64,000 nt of DNA, from assembly GCA_010645155.1 (NCBI GenBank), contig CM021321.1, positions 9,945,154 through 10,009,153 of the forward strand. The letters are read 5' to 3'. The stretch comes from Tigriopus japonicus (taxonomy: Eukaryota; Arthropoda; Copepoda; Harpacticoida; Harpacticidae). Below are positions 1 through 8,353 of this stretch, piece by piece. Positions within the stretch are counted from its first letter, which is position 1. The number at the start of each line of letters is the position of its first letter. The translations under genes and the position numbers were made by a program. The notes beneath the pieces were generated by a model that was not told the origin of the DNA, did no database searches, and saw only the letters and a program-made list of their open reading frames with translations.

Positions 1-270
1 CAAATACTGACGAAGCGTATGGTTAATGTTGAAAGCACGTTGTGTGTCCTGATCCCGTTAATAAATCCTTAAAAATTCACCTCATCTCGTCAATATCCAA
101 TAGACAATGCTACAGACTGTTATGCCTAATTTTGTGAAAAAGTCTTGATATTTTGTACTCATATTATATATGACAGAAGCCATTTAAGAAAGTTTTTGCA
201 ATTCACCTTTTGCTTTATACCAAGTCCAATAGTTGGAATGATACGTTTTTCCCATGAGCTTCTTTAGTTT
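1..270. other. Left flank of BEL element, no gene
   Basis: AT-rich sequence with no convincing coding region. On the minus strand the last 75 bases are open for about 25 codons, but nothing recognisable is encoded. The five bases AGTTT at 266-270 are the left target-site duplication of the adjoining BEL/Pao element. Confidence 0.6.
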
Positions 271-514
271 TGTAACGGCCGGAATTCCCCAAACATCGCC
301 GATGATTCTTAACTAGGAAATTCGCAACACACCGATACTTAACACGATAGATTGTTCGAAATAGCGATCACAAAAATGTCAGATAAGTTTCCGAGAAGTT
401 GCGTTGGTTCCAACTTGTTCGAGAATGAACACAATTTTCATTAGCCTAATGACGAAAGCAGGTCAAGATGGCAGTTGACGCGGGAACATTTAAAATAAGA
501 GCCGGTCCGTTTCA
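271..514 (-). repeat. 3' LTR of BEL/Pao element
   Basis: Downstream LTR in the element's minus-strand orientation. It matches 3926-4170 along its whole length with about 4% differences. The integrase reading frame ends in a TGA at 514-512 that is also the first three bases of this LTR, so the polyprotein stop lies exactly on the LTR boundary. The purine-rich minus-strand sequence just before it (GGTTTGGAGGGAGCCAGA) is a plausible polypurine tract. Confidence 0.9.
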
Positions 515-1399
515 TCTGGCTCCCTCCAAACCATTTCTTGGGTATGGACCATCGTCACGGTTGGCTCCTCTGTCGGGGTCTTCATCGCCTTCAAAATCTC
601 GTACTAAAAGGACCAACTTGTTCACTGGACGATGCAACTCTGAAGTCCTAAATTGCTCCACTTTCTTTCCATATGTATCGCCTATACGAATTCGCACGCT
701 CTGGATGGTTCCAGACGCATCCGGATAAGTCTCCAATATCTTGGCAAGTCGCCAACCATTTCGAAGCTGATTGTCGTCTTTTAAAACCACAACATCTCCA
801 ACTTTGAGATTAGGTCGTTCCTGAACCCACTTTGGTCTCACATGAAGGGACTCAAGAAATTCTCTCCTGAATCTTGTCCAAAACTGTTCCACCAAAGGTT
901 GCGTCCTACGCCACTGACGGCGACAGTACACGTCGTTCCTCACAAAAGTTCCAGGAGGCGGTAATCTCAATTTGGTCTTTTGTGTTAATAACATCGCTGG
1001 GTTCAATGGTACAGGGCTATCTGGGTCGCTTAAACAATCAATTGAAAGGGGGCGTGAATTCACAATAGATTCGACTTCACACATAAACGTGTGAAAGGTT
1101 TCATCATTGAGCATTGATCCATGGTCCTTCAAGAGGGAGGACAATATTGCGCGACCAGAGCGAATTTGGCGCTCCCACACGCCTCCAAAATTCGAACCTG
1201 CTGGAGGGTTGCGCTTCCAGTCTTCGAAATCGGTTCCACGCTCATTGAGAAAAACACGAAGAGCGTCCTCATTCATCTCAGCAAGGGCCTCCGTCAACTC
1301 ACGCTCTGCTCCGATGAAATTCAAGCCATTGTCCGACCTTATTAGCCGGACCGGACCCTTTCTGGCAATTATGCTCCTCAAAGCACGAATTAGTAACAT
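512..1399 (-). pseudogene. BEL/Pao integrase C-terminal half with DUF5641-type tail
   Basis: A 295-codon open frame. The N-terminal part holds an integrase core: the second catalytic Asp is in IRSDNGLNF (codon at 1333-1331) and the catalytic Glu in FGGVWERQ (codon at 1174-1172), with the family motif NPPAGSNFGG just before. The C-terminal part (PKWVQERPNLKVGDVV...NGWRLAKI) is the basic domain found after BEL integrases (DUF5641). The first catalytic Asp and the zinc-binding N-terminus are absent: an in-frame TAA lies four codons upstream of the first ATG. It inserts retroelement cDNA in intact relatives. Here it is a truncated remnant, although the surviving half is still open. Confidence 0.88.
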
Positions 1400-2208
1400 T
1401 ACCCGTTACGTCACTTCAGAGCATTCAGGATCAGAATTTTTTTTTTGCACTCTAAGTATTAAGTTGCATAAAATTCTTTCAATCATATTGCTATTTTTGT
1501 CAAAGAAAATATGATCCATGTTTGTTGTACACTCTTATCAATGTTATTAAATCATTGATTTCCTATTTTTACATTTGCCGCCCTGAACATTTTTTCCTCT
1601 GCTGTCCTGAATTTTATGCCTGGGCCCTAGATCAGTGCTGGAGGGTGCTTGCCTTATAATCAGGAATGCTGCCAACAGCGACATTAAATGAAAGTACATG
1701 TTTTCTGTCGGCCAATTTCCATGAATGTTTTTGGGGCAATCAGGCTACACAATGACTCAGTGACTTAGAAACGTACGATTTTGCTACATGAAATAGAATT
1801 ACGTACAAAGCATGCTCTTGAATGCACCAAGCGTATCTGGTGACCTTTTCTTCAATTCTTTCACAGCAAACCTGTTAAGTCAAGTCTTCCACTCAATTGA
1901 AGCAGGACTGACGAAGTGTACCTCACTCGACCATATTAAACTTTAAATATTTCTAAGTATAGTCATGTAATTAAAAATATTAGCTGGTTTTCAAGATGTA
2001 TCAGCAAGACGCAATTTCATGCATTATATTTAATAGAAACTGGAAACGTTAGGCTATTGTGAAAGCAAGTAACCGAACTTTGGCCAAATTTTGATTAAAG
2101 CCAGATTGGCCGTGATGGCAAAACTGATCGGAGGGGTCCGGTAATGACCCTTCGTTTACGACGAAGTATCCAGAGAGCAAGCGACTTCCACGTGTACCGC
2201 TCTTGAAC
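1400..2208 (-). other. Unrecognised internal part of BEL element
   Basis: About 0.8 kb between the integrase half and the gag/protease remnant. No protease, reverse transcriptase or RNase H motif can be read here in any frame. The sequence is AT-rich (about 1890-2090), with only short open stretches. It is either strongly decayed pol or replacement sequence left by an internal deletion. Confidence 0.5.
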
Positions 2209-2450
2209 TCAAGCGAGAAAACATAACGCCATGCTTGCCTTCACAACGCTCATTGCAATGACATCATTTGCAACACAGGCTGCTCGCACAGACAGAACAT
2301 TGCTGAGCTCTTCGGGTCCCTCTTTCTTGTTTACATGCAACGATGTGGGATGTTTCCTGTTATCGGCCCTAACTAACTTCCGATCTGGGAGGCGACTCAT
2401 CTGCAGCACTAGATAAACCACAAATACCCCTCTCAGTAACAACAGATCGT

Positions 2451-2519
2451 GGTGGCTCAGAGCTAGCACTCGTGCTTACTGCATAGCGAGTTGGGGTTCG
2501 CGCCTCCACGAGGGTTTTT
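2451..2519 (+). repeat. tRNA-like (SINE-head-like) segment
   Basis: Has an A-box-like TGGCTCAGAGC, a possible anticodon-arm stem ACTCG/CGAGT with an oversized loop, and a B-box-like GGGTTCGCGCC set in a TGGGG/CTCCA stem, followed by a T run (2515-2519) that resembles a polymerase III terminator. The acceptor arms do not pair, so this is not a functional tRNA gene. It may be the head of a tRNA-derived SINE or a captured tRNA remnant. Confidence 0.35.
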
Positions 2520-2573
2520 GTTTCAAACGTTTTTCAGTAAATGTTGTTTGTTTTTCTATATTTTTAGGTATGT

Positions 2574-2593
2574 TTAGGTTAGGTTAGGTTAGG
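2574..2593 (+). repeat. Interstitial (TTAGG)4
   Basis: Four exact copies of the ancestral arthropod telomere pentamer, with degenerate TTTAGG/TTTAAG units on either side (about 2564-2612). It lies inside the 340 bp insertion, so it was probably carried in with that element and does not mark a chromosome end. Confidence 0.75.
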
Positions 2594-3925
2594 TTTAAGT
2601 TTAAGTTTAGTTCAGATTATCTTTGCTCCTCCTGTCAATATTTTGTCCATATCTATGACGGTATGACTCATCTCCCAGATCGGAAGACATTCAGGGGCCA
2701 TAGTTTCCTGTTACAAATTTGACAAGTTCGTCTGTCTTGGCAATTCTTCGATAAATGACAAGGCATCAAACATCCAAAGCAGGCACCTTTTCTCATGATC
2801 AAATCTTTCTTGCCGCCCAGGTTACCATTCATGAACAGTCGACAGTCTTCAACATCATGATTCCTTTTACATGCTAAACATTGAAGGCCAAAACCATCGG
2901 CTTTCCTAGTTGAGACGGTGTAGGTTGTGATTTGCTTTGTGGGCCTGGATTTTGCCCATTTTGCCTCCGTACTCGATGTAGTCTTCGTAACACAACCCTT
3001 CAAAGCTTCTTCTCCATAAATTGGATCGCTACACTTTTCCAATAGGTTGTCAACAAACCCCATGAACTCGGCAAATGTCTCAGGTCACTCCATCTCAGAT
3101 CGAATATTTAGCAAGCGGCCACGCCAAGCATTTCTAATGCATTGGCTTCGGCCTCTAAACACTCCAACTCCTTTTGTCACTTTAGCTCATCCATACGAGC
3201 TTGGAGTTCTGCCATTTCCTTGTTCTTGGCCACTGCAACCCGCTTTTTGGCTAACTCCACTTTCATTTCGTCCCTAAGTGCACTTGAAGCACTGGTTCTC
3301 ACCGAAGAACGTGAACTATGATGGCTTCGCGTTTCTTCCAGATCCAACAACAACCCCCGAACCCAAGCCGAGAACTCGGAGGACTCCTACATAACTGAAT
3401 CCTTTAATACTTTCAGATCCTGTATCTTCCCATCATTGGACTGAGCTTGACACTTTTCAAACAAGGATTGAAACCTCGAGAGTCGATCCATATGCCCACT
3501 ATTGATTTCAAACAAGGTCGCTCGCGAAGGTTGGCTTGAGAGAAGTTCAGCATAACTTTGGCTTTGATGATCACGAAGGTCGTTGATTGCTCCCTTCAAC
3601 TGATCTTTATTCAAAGATCTCTGCTCTTCATTCCTTTGTCTTATCCGCTCAGAACGCCTCAAGATCTCAGAGTTGTTTTGGGCGGGTTCTTGACGGTGGC
3701 TCCCAGTCTTGGAGCCCTGTTCCATGGTTTCACTTTAGCTCTTCCGATTTCGAGATTCAATTAATCCGTAGAGCCCAAACTTATATTGTTCTTGACTAAG
3801 CCCTTCGGTCCAATCAAGCAACTTGTCCAAAGACTCGCCTCTTATTTTCCAAAATGGACACCCACAAGGCGAATCTAAGATGTCCTTCGTAACACCTTGA
3901 CCCACGGACTTTTTCTGACTAGTAA

Positions 3926-4170
3926 TGTAACGGCCGGAATTCCCCAGACATCGCCGATGATTCTTAGCTAGGAAATTCGCAACACACCGATGCTTAACAC
4001 GATATATTGTTCGAAATAGCGATCACAAAAATGTAAGAAAAGTTTTCGAGAAGTTGCGTTGGTTCCAACTTGTTCGAGAATGAACACAATTTTCATTAGC
4101 CTAATGACGAAAGCAGGTCAAGATGGCAGTTGACGCGGGAACATTTAAAAAAAGTAGCCGGTCCGTTTCA
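3926..4170 (-). repeat. 5' LTR of BEL/Pao element
   Basis: Upstream LTR in element orientation, 245 bp, matching 271-514. On the minus strand it starts TGAAACGGAC and ends GGCCGTTACA. A primer-binding site complementary to a tRNA end was not identified with confidence just inside it. Confidence 0.9.
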
Positions 4171-4174
4171 AGTT

Positions 4175-4560
4175 TCATTTAATTAGTGACAAAGTCAATA
4201 ATTGATAAGCGAAATGATCAATAGCAGAACTTGGAAAATTGCAGTTTTTTAGACGCGAAAGATCGATCTCAAGATCGTACTTTAGTATTCCAAGTCCGAT
4301 CTTGAGAACGACCTTTGCGTCTAAAAAACTAGCCTCAGTTGCGAGCTCCTTTCCCCCCTTTTCGTCATCAGAAATAAGATAGGCGGCCACTTCCATCCCC
4401 AATGTACTAGCATCACTGAAGGTGTCCACCCACTGGATTTTTATCGCGGGAAAACAAGCTTTTTGAGCCGATGAATTTGACGGATCGATTGCTTGAACAC
4501 ATCCACGGCCTCTTGTGCAACAGGGTCTGGGACTTAAGTGAGAAAAGATTTTCAGCCCAT
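4175..4560 (-). pseudogene. Older BEL/Pao pol fragment (RNase H-proximal), frameshifted
   Basis: On the minus strand, sequence resembling the junction before BEL RNase H can be read. The segment IRQIHRLKKLVFPR (about 4490-4450) is followed, after a shift of frame, by QWVDTFSDASTLG and AAYLIS (about 4437-4375). The 'FSDAS' plus 'AAYL' pattern is typical of BEL/Pao polyproteins. The fragment ends at the LTR insertion point, so the 3.9 kb element apparently landed in or next to an older BEL copy. Identification rests on motif resemblance only. Confidence 0.45.
4245..4328. repeat. Near-perfect hairpin, 32-33 bp arms
   Basis: The left arm 4245-4277 (TTTTTTAGACGCGAAAG... ending AAGATCG) pairs with the right arm 4297-4328 across a 19-base loop with only a few mismatches. 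It lies inside the older BEL pol fragment and explains why that reading becomes repetitive there. It may be a small local inverted duplication. Confidence 0.7.
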
Positions 4561-4614
4561 CCTGTTTTGTGCCTCATGATGTACGGTGCTACGTATCCTT
4601 GTGTGCAGGGTTGG

Positions 4615-4790
4615 GGAGTGATTGCAATTACAAATACGTAATTTCAATTACAATAACATGTAATTGTAATTGCAAATATTTACATTTTTGGGCCAAGTAA
4701 TTGTAATTGTAATTGAAATTAATTACATTTGTGGCCATGTAATTGACGAATTTTCAATTACAAATTACCAATTACTTTTAAAAATTTTAC
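4615..4790. repeat. AATTAC/GTAATT-rich array
   Basis: Degenerate short tandem repeat of the GTAATT/CAATTA type, largely self-complementary. The same kind of sequence occurs at 19.61-20.0 kb and 20.91-20.95 kb around the non-LTR fragment. Confidence 0.65.
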
Positions 4791-5594
4791 TTCCTCAAAT
4801 TAACACAACAACCAATTTATCAGTTTTTACTTGCAAAACAATTATTTTGTCATCAATTTGCGGTCAATGTGATGTCACGAGCAGGTAGTTTTTGTTACAA
4901 TACACACCCAAGCTTTGATTTTTAGATACTTTTAAACTCCAAGAGCTTTTTACCATGATTTTTGCTTCAGGATTTAGGGCTTTTCATAATCAAGGGCAGA
5001 CAAATGAGGTGCAAAAATAAAGTTCTAAACCATCGTAATACTTGTTCAAAGTTCGTGTTTTCTGAAAAAGAAAAAATGTGCCTTGTGATTGATGGTATAA
5101 TATTTTTGATATTTAAGCCATTCATAAGCTTTTGGTTTTTGTAAATCACTCTTTCATACTAACCTTTGAGGCATTATAAGTTGCCAGTTGGTGCATCGCT
5201 ACTTTAAAATGGCAGATCTGTTTCTTTTTCATCGTTTTGAAAAGGTAAAAGGGTGGGTGAAAGAGACAGAAGAATTGAAATTGACATGTAATTGTCATGT
5301 AATGGGGGATGCAGGGGGAGGTTTGAGTGATCTCTTCAAAAATCTTATCGCGGGCGGATGAAAGAAGAGAAAAGGCTTGTTTGGCAACAGTGGGTGGCTC
5401 GTGAGAATTTGGGCAGTTTAAGGGTTTTCGCAATTTACAGACCGCCCTTGCGAATTAGATGCCATGAAAAATGTCGAATTGCAAGTTTGAACACCTTTGG
5501 TTAGGATTTTGGAATATACACTTTATTTGCTCGTTCTTGCACGAGAAAATTCTCAACAAAAGGCCACTTTTTTGGGTAAGTACAAGTGTAAGTG
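4791..5594. other. Intergenic, no gene seen
   Basis: AT-rich with only short chance reading frames. Nothing recognisable on either strand. Confidence 0.55.
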
Positions 5595-5837
5595 ATGTTA
5601 TAAGCACTGATTTGTATTGTAAAGCTCCAAAACCATCATGGTATCAAACAAAATGCCGTTTTTTGTACGTGTTTCTCTTCAATATTGGTGTGATCTGATG
5701 AACACCTACGAGTGTCAAACTAGTTTACTTGCGTATAACCTGTTTTTATGTCGTCACTGAGCATTTTCATCATCCCGAGAAATACACGTTTTCCACTCTC
5801 TACTTTTCTCGTCTTCTACTCGTTCACGATCATGCGA

Positions 5838-5850
5838 TGGCGCAGTCGGC
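5838..5850 (+). promoter_or_regulatory. Primer-binding site (tRNA-Ser type)
   Basis: TGGCGCAGTCGGC is complementary to the 3' end of arthropod tRNA-Ser including CCA, the primer used by mag-like Ty3/gypsy elements. It is placed correctly, about 230 bp before the gag start. The 5' LTR should end a few bases upstream. Confidence 0.6.
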
Positions 5851-6070
5851 AAGTACGTCCATTTTAAAAGTACTGTCGACAGCCTGTCACTGATCCGAGA
5901 CCCCGTGGACCCATTCTTCTGATTTGGTTCCATCACGTTCAATTTGGTCCAACGTGATTGGCGTGTGAGTTTGCGCCCATTCATTCCGTGGGAGTTTCTT
6001 TCGTCCATCCATCCATCCGGTGTTCTTCCGTGGTGTTGAGTCCAGTGGTCCAATCCGTTTTCTTCAAGCC

Positions 6071-7393
6071 ATGTCCGACAGGGAAGCAATTCTTGCTTTA
6101 AAGGCGAGCCGTAGTGGCTATAAGTCCGCCTTGTCCCGCGCCAGGAAGGTGGCGGAATCGGCCTTGAAGGTCTACGTTGAAGGAGATGATCCGACTTTGT
6201 TGGAAAATTTCCTTGGACATTGGGATGAGCGATTACAAAAATACCTCCATGCCGAAGATCTGGTGATGTGTAATCTGGCGTCCGATCCAAAGGATGCAGA
6301 TCAGGCTGTCGACGAACATGTTACGGCCTTTTTCACGGCCAAGACCACGATTACTGGTTTTCGTAGAGATGTGGATGCTGCTGTGCTTCGTCAAGTAGCT
6401 GTTAACCAACCCGTTCCAATCCCTGATTCTAGGCAGGTCCACCCCGCTGTTCCCAAGCTGAATCCCAAGAAGCCTCCAATTCTGGAAGAGGACACGGATC
6501 ATCGTTTATTTGTCAGGTGGCGTCCTTTGTGGTACAACTTTGCCCAACTTTCTTACCTAGATCAGCGCGAGAGGGTGATTCAAGTTGGTGTTTTCTGGGA
6601 ATGCTGCAGTCCAGGTTTCCTGAGTATCATCCGCCATTCTCTTGGAATTCGCCCGGACACTGGTCGTTCCGTGGTAGAAATTTTGGATATGATTGAGGCG
6701 CATCTCCGGAGTCTTCGCAATGTTCACCTCGACATGCGAGACCTGTTGAATGTTAAACAAAAAGAAGGTCAAGATTACACGTCATTTTGTAATTCAATTC
6801 GAGAATTAGCTGATTACGCTGACACCTCGAAAATCACGGAAGACCGTCTTTTGATTGCCCTCTTATTCCAGGGAATGAGAAGCGATTCCGATAAGACCAA
6901 GCTGATGGAGCGAAAACCGTCTACATTCAATGATGCCCGTAAATTGATCCTCGAGATGGAGACGATCCGTGATGGAGTCCATGATTTGGGTGGCTCCTCT
7001 TCTCGACAATTGGTCAATTCCGTGGATCAAGTGGTCAACGCCGCGAAGTCTTCTTACAAGAAAAACGGTGGAAAATCGGGTCGAAAGGGGATCACTTCAG
7101 TATCATCCGAGCGGTGTGATCATTGTGGATTTTACAAGAAACACCCTCGTGAAGATTGTCCGGCTCGCAACTCGACTTGTCATGGTTGTGGACAATCCGG
7201 TCATTGGCAACCCGTTTGTCGCCAGAAAAATCAAGTTAAGATCCAATCCGTAAAGTTCGCTCCTAGAGTTGAGAAAAGCGTGAGTAGTGTTCAACTTCAT
7301 GCTTTCAATTCGTCCCTCAACGATCGTGCAAACCAGATTGAGGTCAAGGTCACTCCTCATTACTCGTCTAATTCGGTGAAACTTCGATTTTGA
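6071..7393 (+). CDS. Ty3/gypsy Gag with two zinc knuckles
   Basis: A 440-residue Gag-type protein from the ATG at 6071 (MSDREAILALKASRSGYKSA). An upstream GTG would lengthen the frame but is an unlikely start. The middle (about residues 155-290) looks like a retrotransposon capsid region, with W, F and helix-rich sequence. Two zinc knuckles follow: CDHCGFYKKHPREDC (residues 349-363, with CX5HX4C spacing after the first pair) and the canonical CHGCGQSGHWQPVC (370-383). The frame is intact over its whole length, which is unusual next to such a deleted pol. It ends at a TGA (7391-7393) one codon before the protease motif ADTGAD, in the same frame. Gag forms the element's particle and binds its RNA. 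Confidence 0.85.
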   Translation: MSDREAILALKASRSGYKSALSRARKVAESALKVYVEGDDPTLLENFLGHWDERLQKYLHAEDLVMCNLASDPKDADQAVDEHVTAFFTAKTTITGFRRDVDAAVLRQVAVNQPVPIPDSRQVHPAVPKLNPKKPPILEEDTDHRLFVRWRPLWYNFAQLSYLDQRERVIQVGVFWECCSPGFLSIIRHSLGIRPDTGRSVVEILDMIEAHLRSLRNVHLDMRDLLNVKQKEGQDYTSFCNSIRELADYADTSKITEDRLLIALLFQGMRSDSDKTKLMERKPSTFNDARKLILEMETIRDGVHDLGGSSSRQLVNSVDQVVNAAKSSYKKNGGKSGRKGITSVSSERCDHCGFYKKHPREDCPARNSTCHGCGQSGHWQPVCRQKNQVKIQSVKFAPRVEKSVSSVQLHAFNSSLNDRANQIEVKVTPHYSSNSVKLRF

Positions 7394-8353
7394 GCCGATA
7401 CTGGTGCAGACATCACGATTATTGGTATGAACCAATTCAGAGATTTTGATTTATGCCAATTAACTCGCCTTGAGGATCGTTTTCACAACACCGTTATTTC
7501 GGGTGTGGTTGGGCAATCTATCGATCTCTTTGGTACCTTCCAGGCTAATTTGTCTGTTGATAAAACCCACGTAGTTCGTGATGTGACCGTTGTGGTCAGT
7601 CGAGATGTTGAAGGCGCATTTTTGGGTTTGGAAGCTTGCCGAGCCTTGGGAATTGTTGGCCCCAATTTTCCTCATCTATCCATATCCACAAAAAAGAGAC
7701 GTAATTTCAAATCGTCGCCAAATCCGTTTACTCAAGTTGAACCGTTGAAGGATCGAGATGGAAATTCGCCTTTGCCCTCAAAGAAAGCTGTTGATGAGCC
7801 ATGGCCGGAGCCAAGATTTCCTCGCAAAGACTCTCCCAAGGATCAACCCAACCTACGAGTGGCTCGAGTTGAAAAGTCCGATTCCGTGAGACCATTTGAG
7901 ATGGTTTCAGGTGAGATTGTCTCATTCGGTGGGAAAGATTACCTGATTTATTCAGATCATTACTCCGGTTTTCCTATCGTTGCGAGTTTGAATTCGTCTC
8001 CGACGGCTTCTCATTTGATTCGTGAACTCCGTTCTGTTTTCGAGAAGATGGGCGTACCCACCATTTTTTGGTCTGACCGCTTGGCCCCGTTCGATTCTTT
8101 TGTCATGCGGAATTTTTTCAGGCAGTGGGGAATCGCTTGGAGGAGGATTTCTCCAAGTTATCCACCGCCAAAGAGCCCATCTGAAATGAACATTGAGAAA
8201 ATCAAGATTCTTCTCGCCAATTGCGGAGGGAGGTGGAAATCCGAGGAGTTTGAGTTGGGCCTTTTGGAAATTCAAAACGCTCCATATTTAGATGGTCCAT
8301 CCCCAGCTCAACAATTATTTGGTCCATGTACCCCTGAAAGGGAGTACACTTAA
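7394..8353 (+). pseudogene. Retropepsin-integrase fusion remnant of Ty3/gypsy pol
   Basis: Continues the gag frame after one TGA. It starts with the retropepsin active site DTGAD (7397-7411), followed by a protease-like region (...VVSRDVEGAFLGLEACRALGI). After a Pro/Lys-rich linker (about 7680-7890) comes an integrase core: GKDYLIYSDHYSGFPIVA (Asp codon 7955-7957), WSDR (Asp 8075-8077) and PSEMNIEKIK (Glu 8183-8185), giving a DD-35-E spacing. DGPSPAQQLFG near the end is a family hallmark. Stop at 8351-8353. Reverse transcriptase and RNase H are absent without loss of frame, so an in-frame deletion is implied. The sequence around the catalytic Glu is altered from the usual form, so activity is doubtful. 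Confidence 0.8.

Larger units (their letters stand above)
2352..2713. mobile_element. 340 bp inverted-repeat (MITE-like) element inserted in BEL gag
   Basis: The 11 bp GTTTCCTGTTA occurs at 2352-2362 and 2703-2713 and looks like a target-site duplication. Between them, 2363-2702 begins and ends with an imperfect inverted repeat of about 40 bp sharing the core CTTCCGATCTGGGAG (left about 2377-2391; its complement right about 2677-2691). Removing the insert and one duplicate copy brings the two gag pieces into one frame, which supports the boundaries. The insert holds a tRNA-like segment and four TTAGG units. A long duplication with long inverted repeats suggests a Mutator-like MITE, but the tRNA-like part recalls a SINE, so the class is uncertain. 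Confidence 0.7.
2209..3725 (-). pseudogene. BEL/Pao gag-like region, broken by stops and an insertion
   Basis: Minus-strand gag-type coding sequence in several pieces. The start is the ATG at 3725 (MEQGSKTGSHRQEP), followed by a charged, probably coiled-coil region that stops at 3389-3387. The same frame stays readable beyond that stop to about 3180, with a helical Lys/Glu-rich segment. The piece 3063-2668 carries the knuckle region typical of BEL gag: CLACKRNHDVEDC, then CFGCLMPCHLSKNC and CQIC. The next piece (about 2362-2209) continues with HPTSLH and the start of the protease-proximal region. The two knuckle pieces are separated by the insertion at 2363-2702. Gag proteins package element RNA; this copy cannot make a full one. 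Confidence 0.75.
271..4170 (-). mobile_element. BEL/Pao LTR retrotransposon, internally deleted and degenerate
   Basis: An LTR element read on the minus strand. Two direct repeats of 244 and 245 bp (271-514 and 3926-4170) begin and end in the TG...CA form and are flanked by an identical 5 bp duplication, AGTTT (266-270 and 4171-4175). Inside, on the minus strand, are a gag-like region with cysteine/histidine knuckles (about 3725-2209) and the C-terminal half of a BEL integrase (1399-512). The aspartic protease, reverse transcriptase and RNase H expected between them are missing or unrecognisable, so at 3.9 kb it is shorter than the 6-7 kb usual for the family. The LTRs differ at about 10 of 244 positions by eye, so the insertion is not recent. 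A 340 bp element has inserted in gag. It cannot be autonomous. Confidence 0.9.
5595..8353 (+). mobile_element. Ty3/gypsy (mag-like) element lacking reverse transcriptase
   Basis: Plus-strand LTR-retrotransposon remnant: primer-binding site at 5838, gag at 6071-7393, retropepsin from 7394, integrase core about 7905-8353. The segments from protease to integrase form one continuous frame, and the reverse transcriptase, RNase H and the integrase zinc finger that normally lie between are absent. The left boundary (an LTR perhaps starting at the TGTTATA near 5595) is a guess, because no matching 3' LTR was found after 8353. Assignment to the mag side of Ty3/gypsy rests on the tRNA-Ser-type primer site and the gag architecture. 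Confidence 0.75.

Noticed and set aside
2209..2469. Plus-strand open frame near 2231 with a signal-peptide-like start (MLAFTTLIAMTSF)
   Set aside because: It is antisense to the BEL gag/protease remnant, which explains the sequence better.
2377..2691. CTTCCGATCT / AGATCGGAAG resemble the end of a common sequencing adapter
   Set aside because: Similarity stops after 10-11 bases, and both lie in an inverted repeat with further matching sequence flanked by a target duplication, so adapter contamination is unlikely.
5595..8353. Complete LTR pair for the Ty3-like element
   Set aside because: No sequence after 8353 matches the region before the primer site, so a 3' LTR could not be supported.
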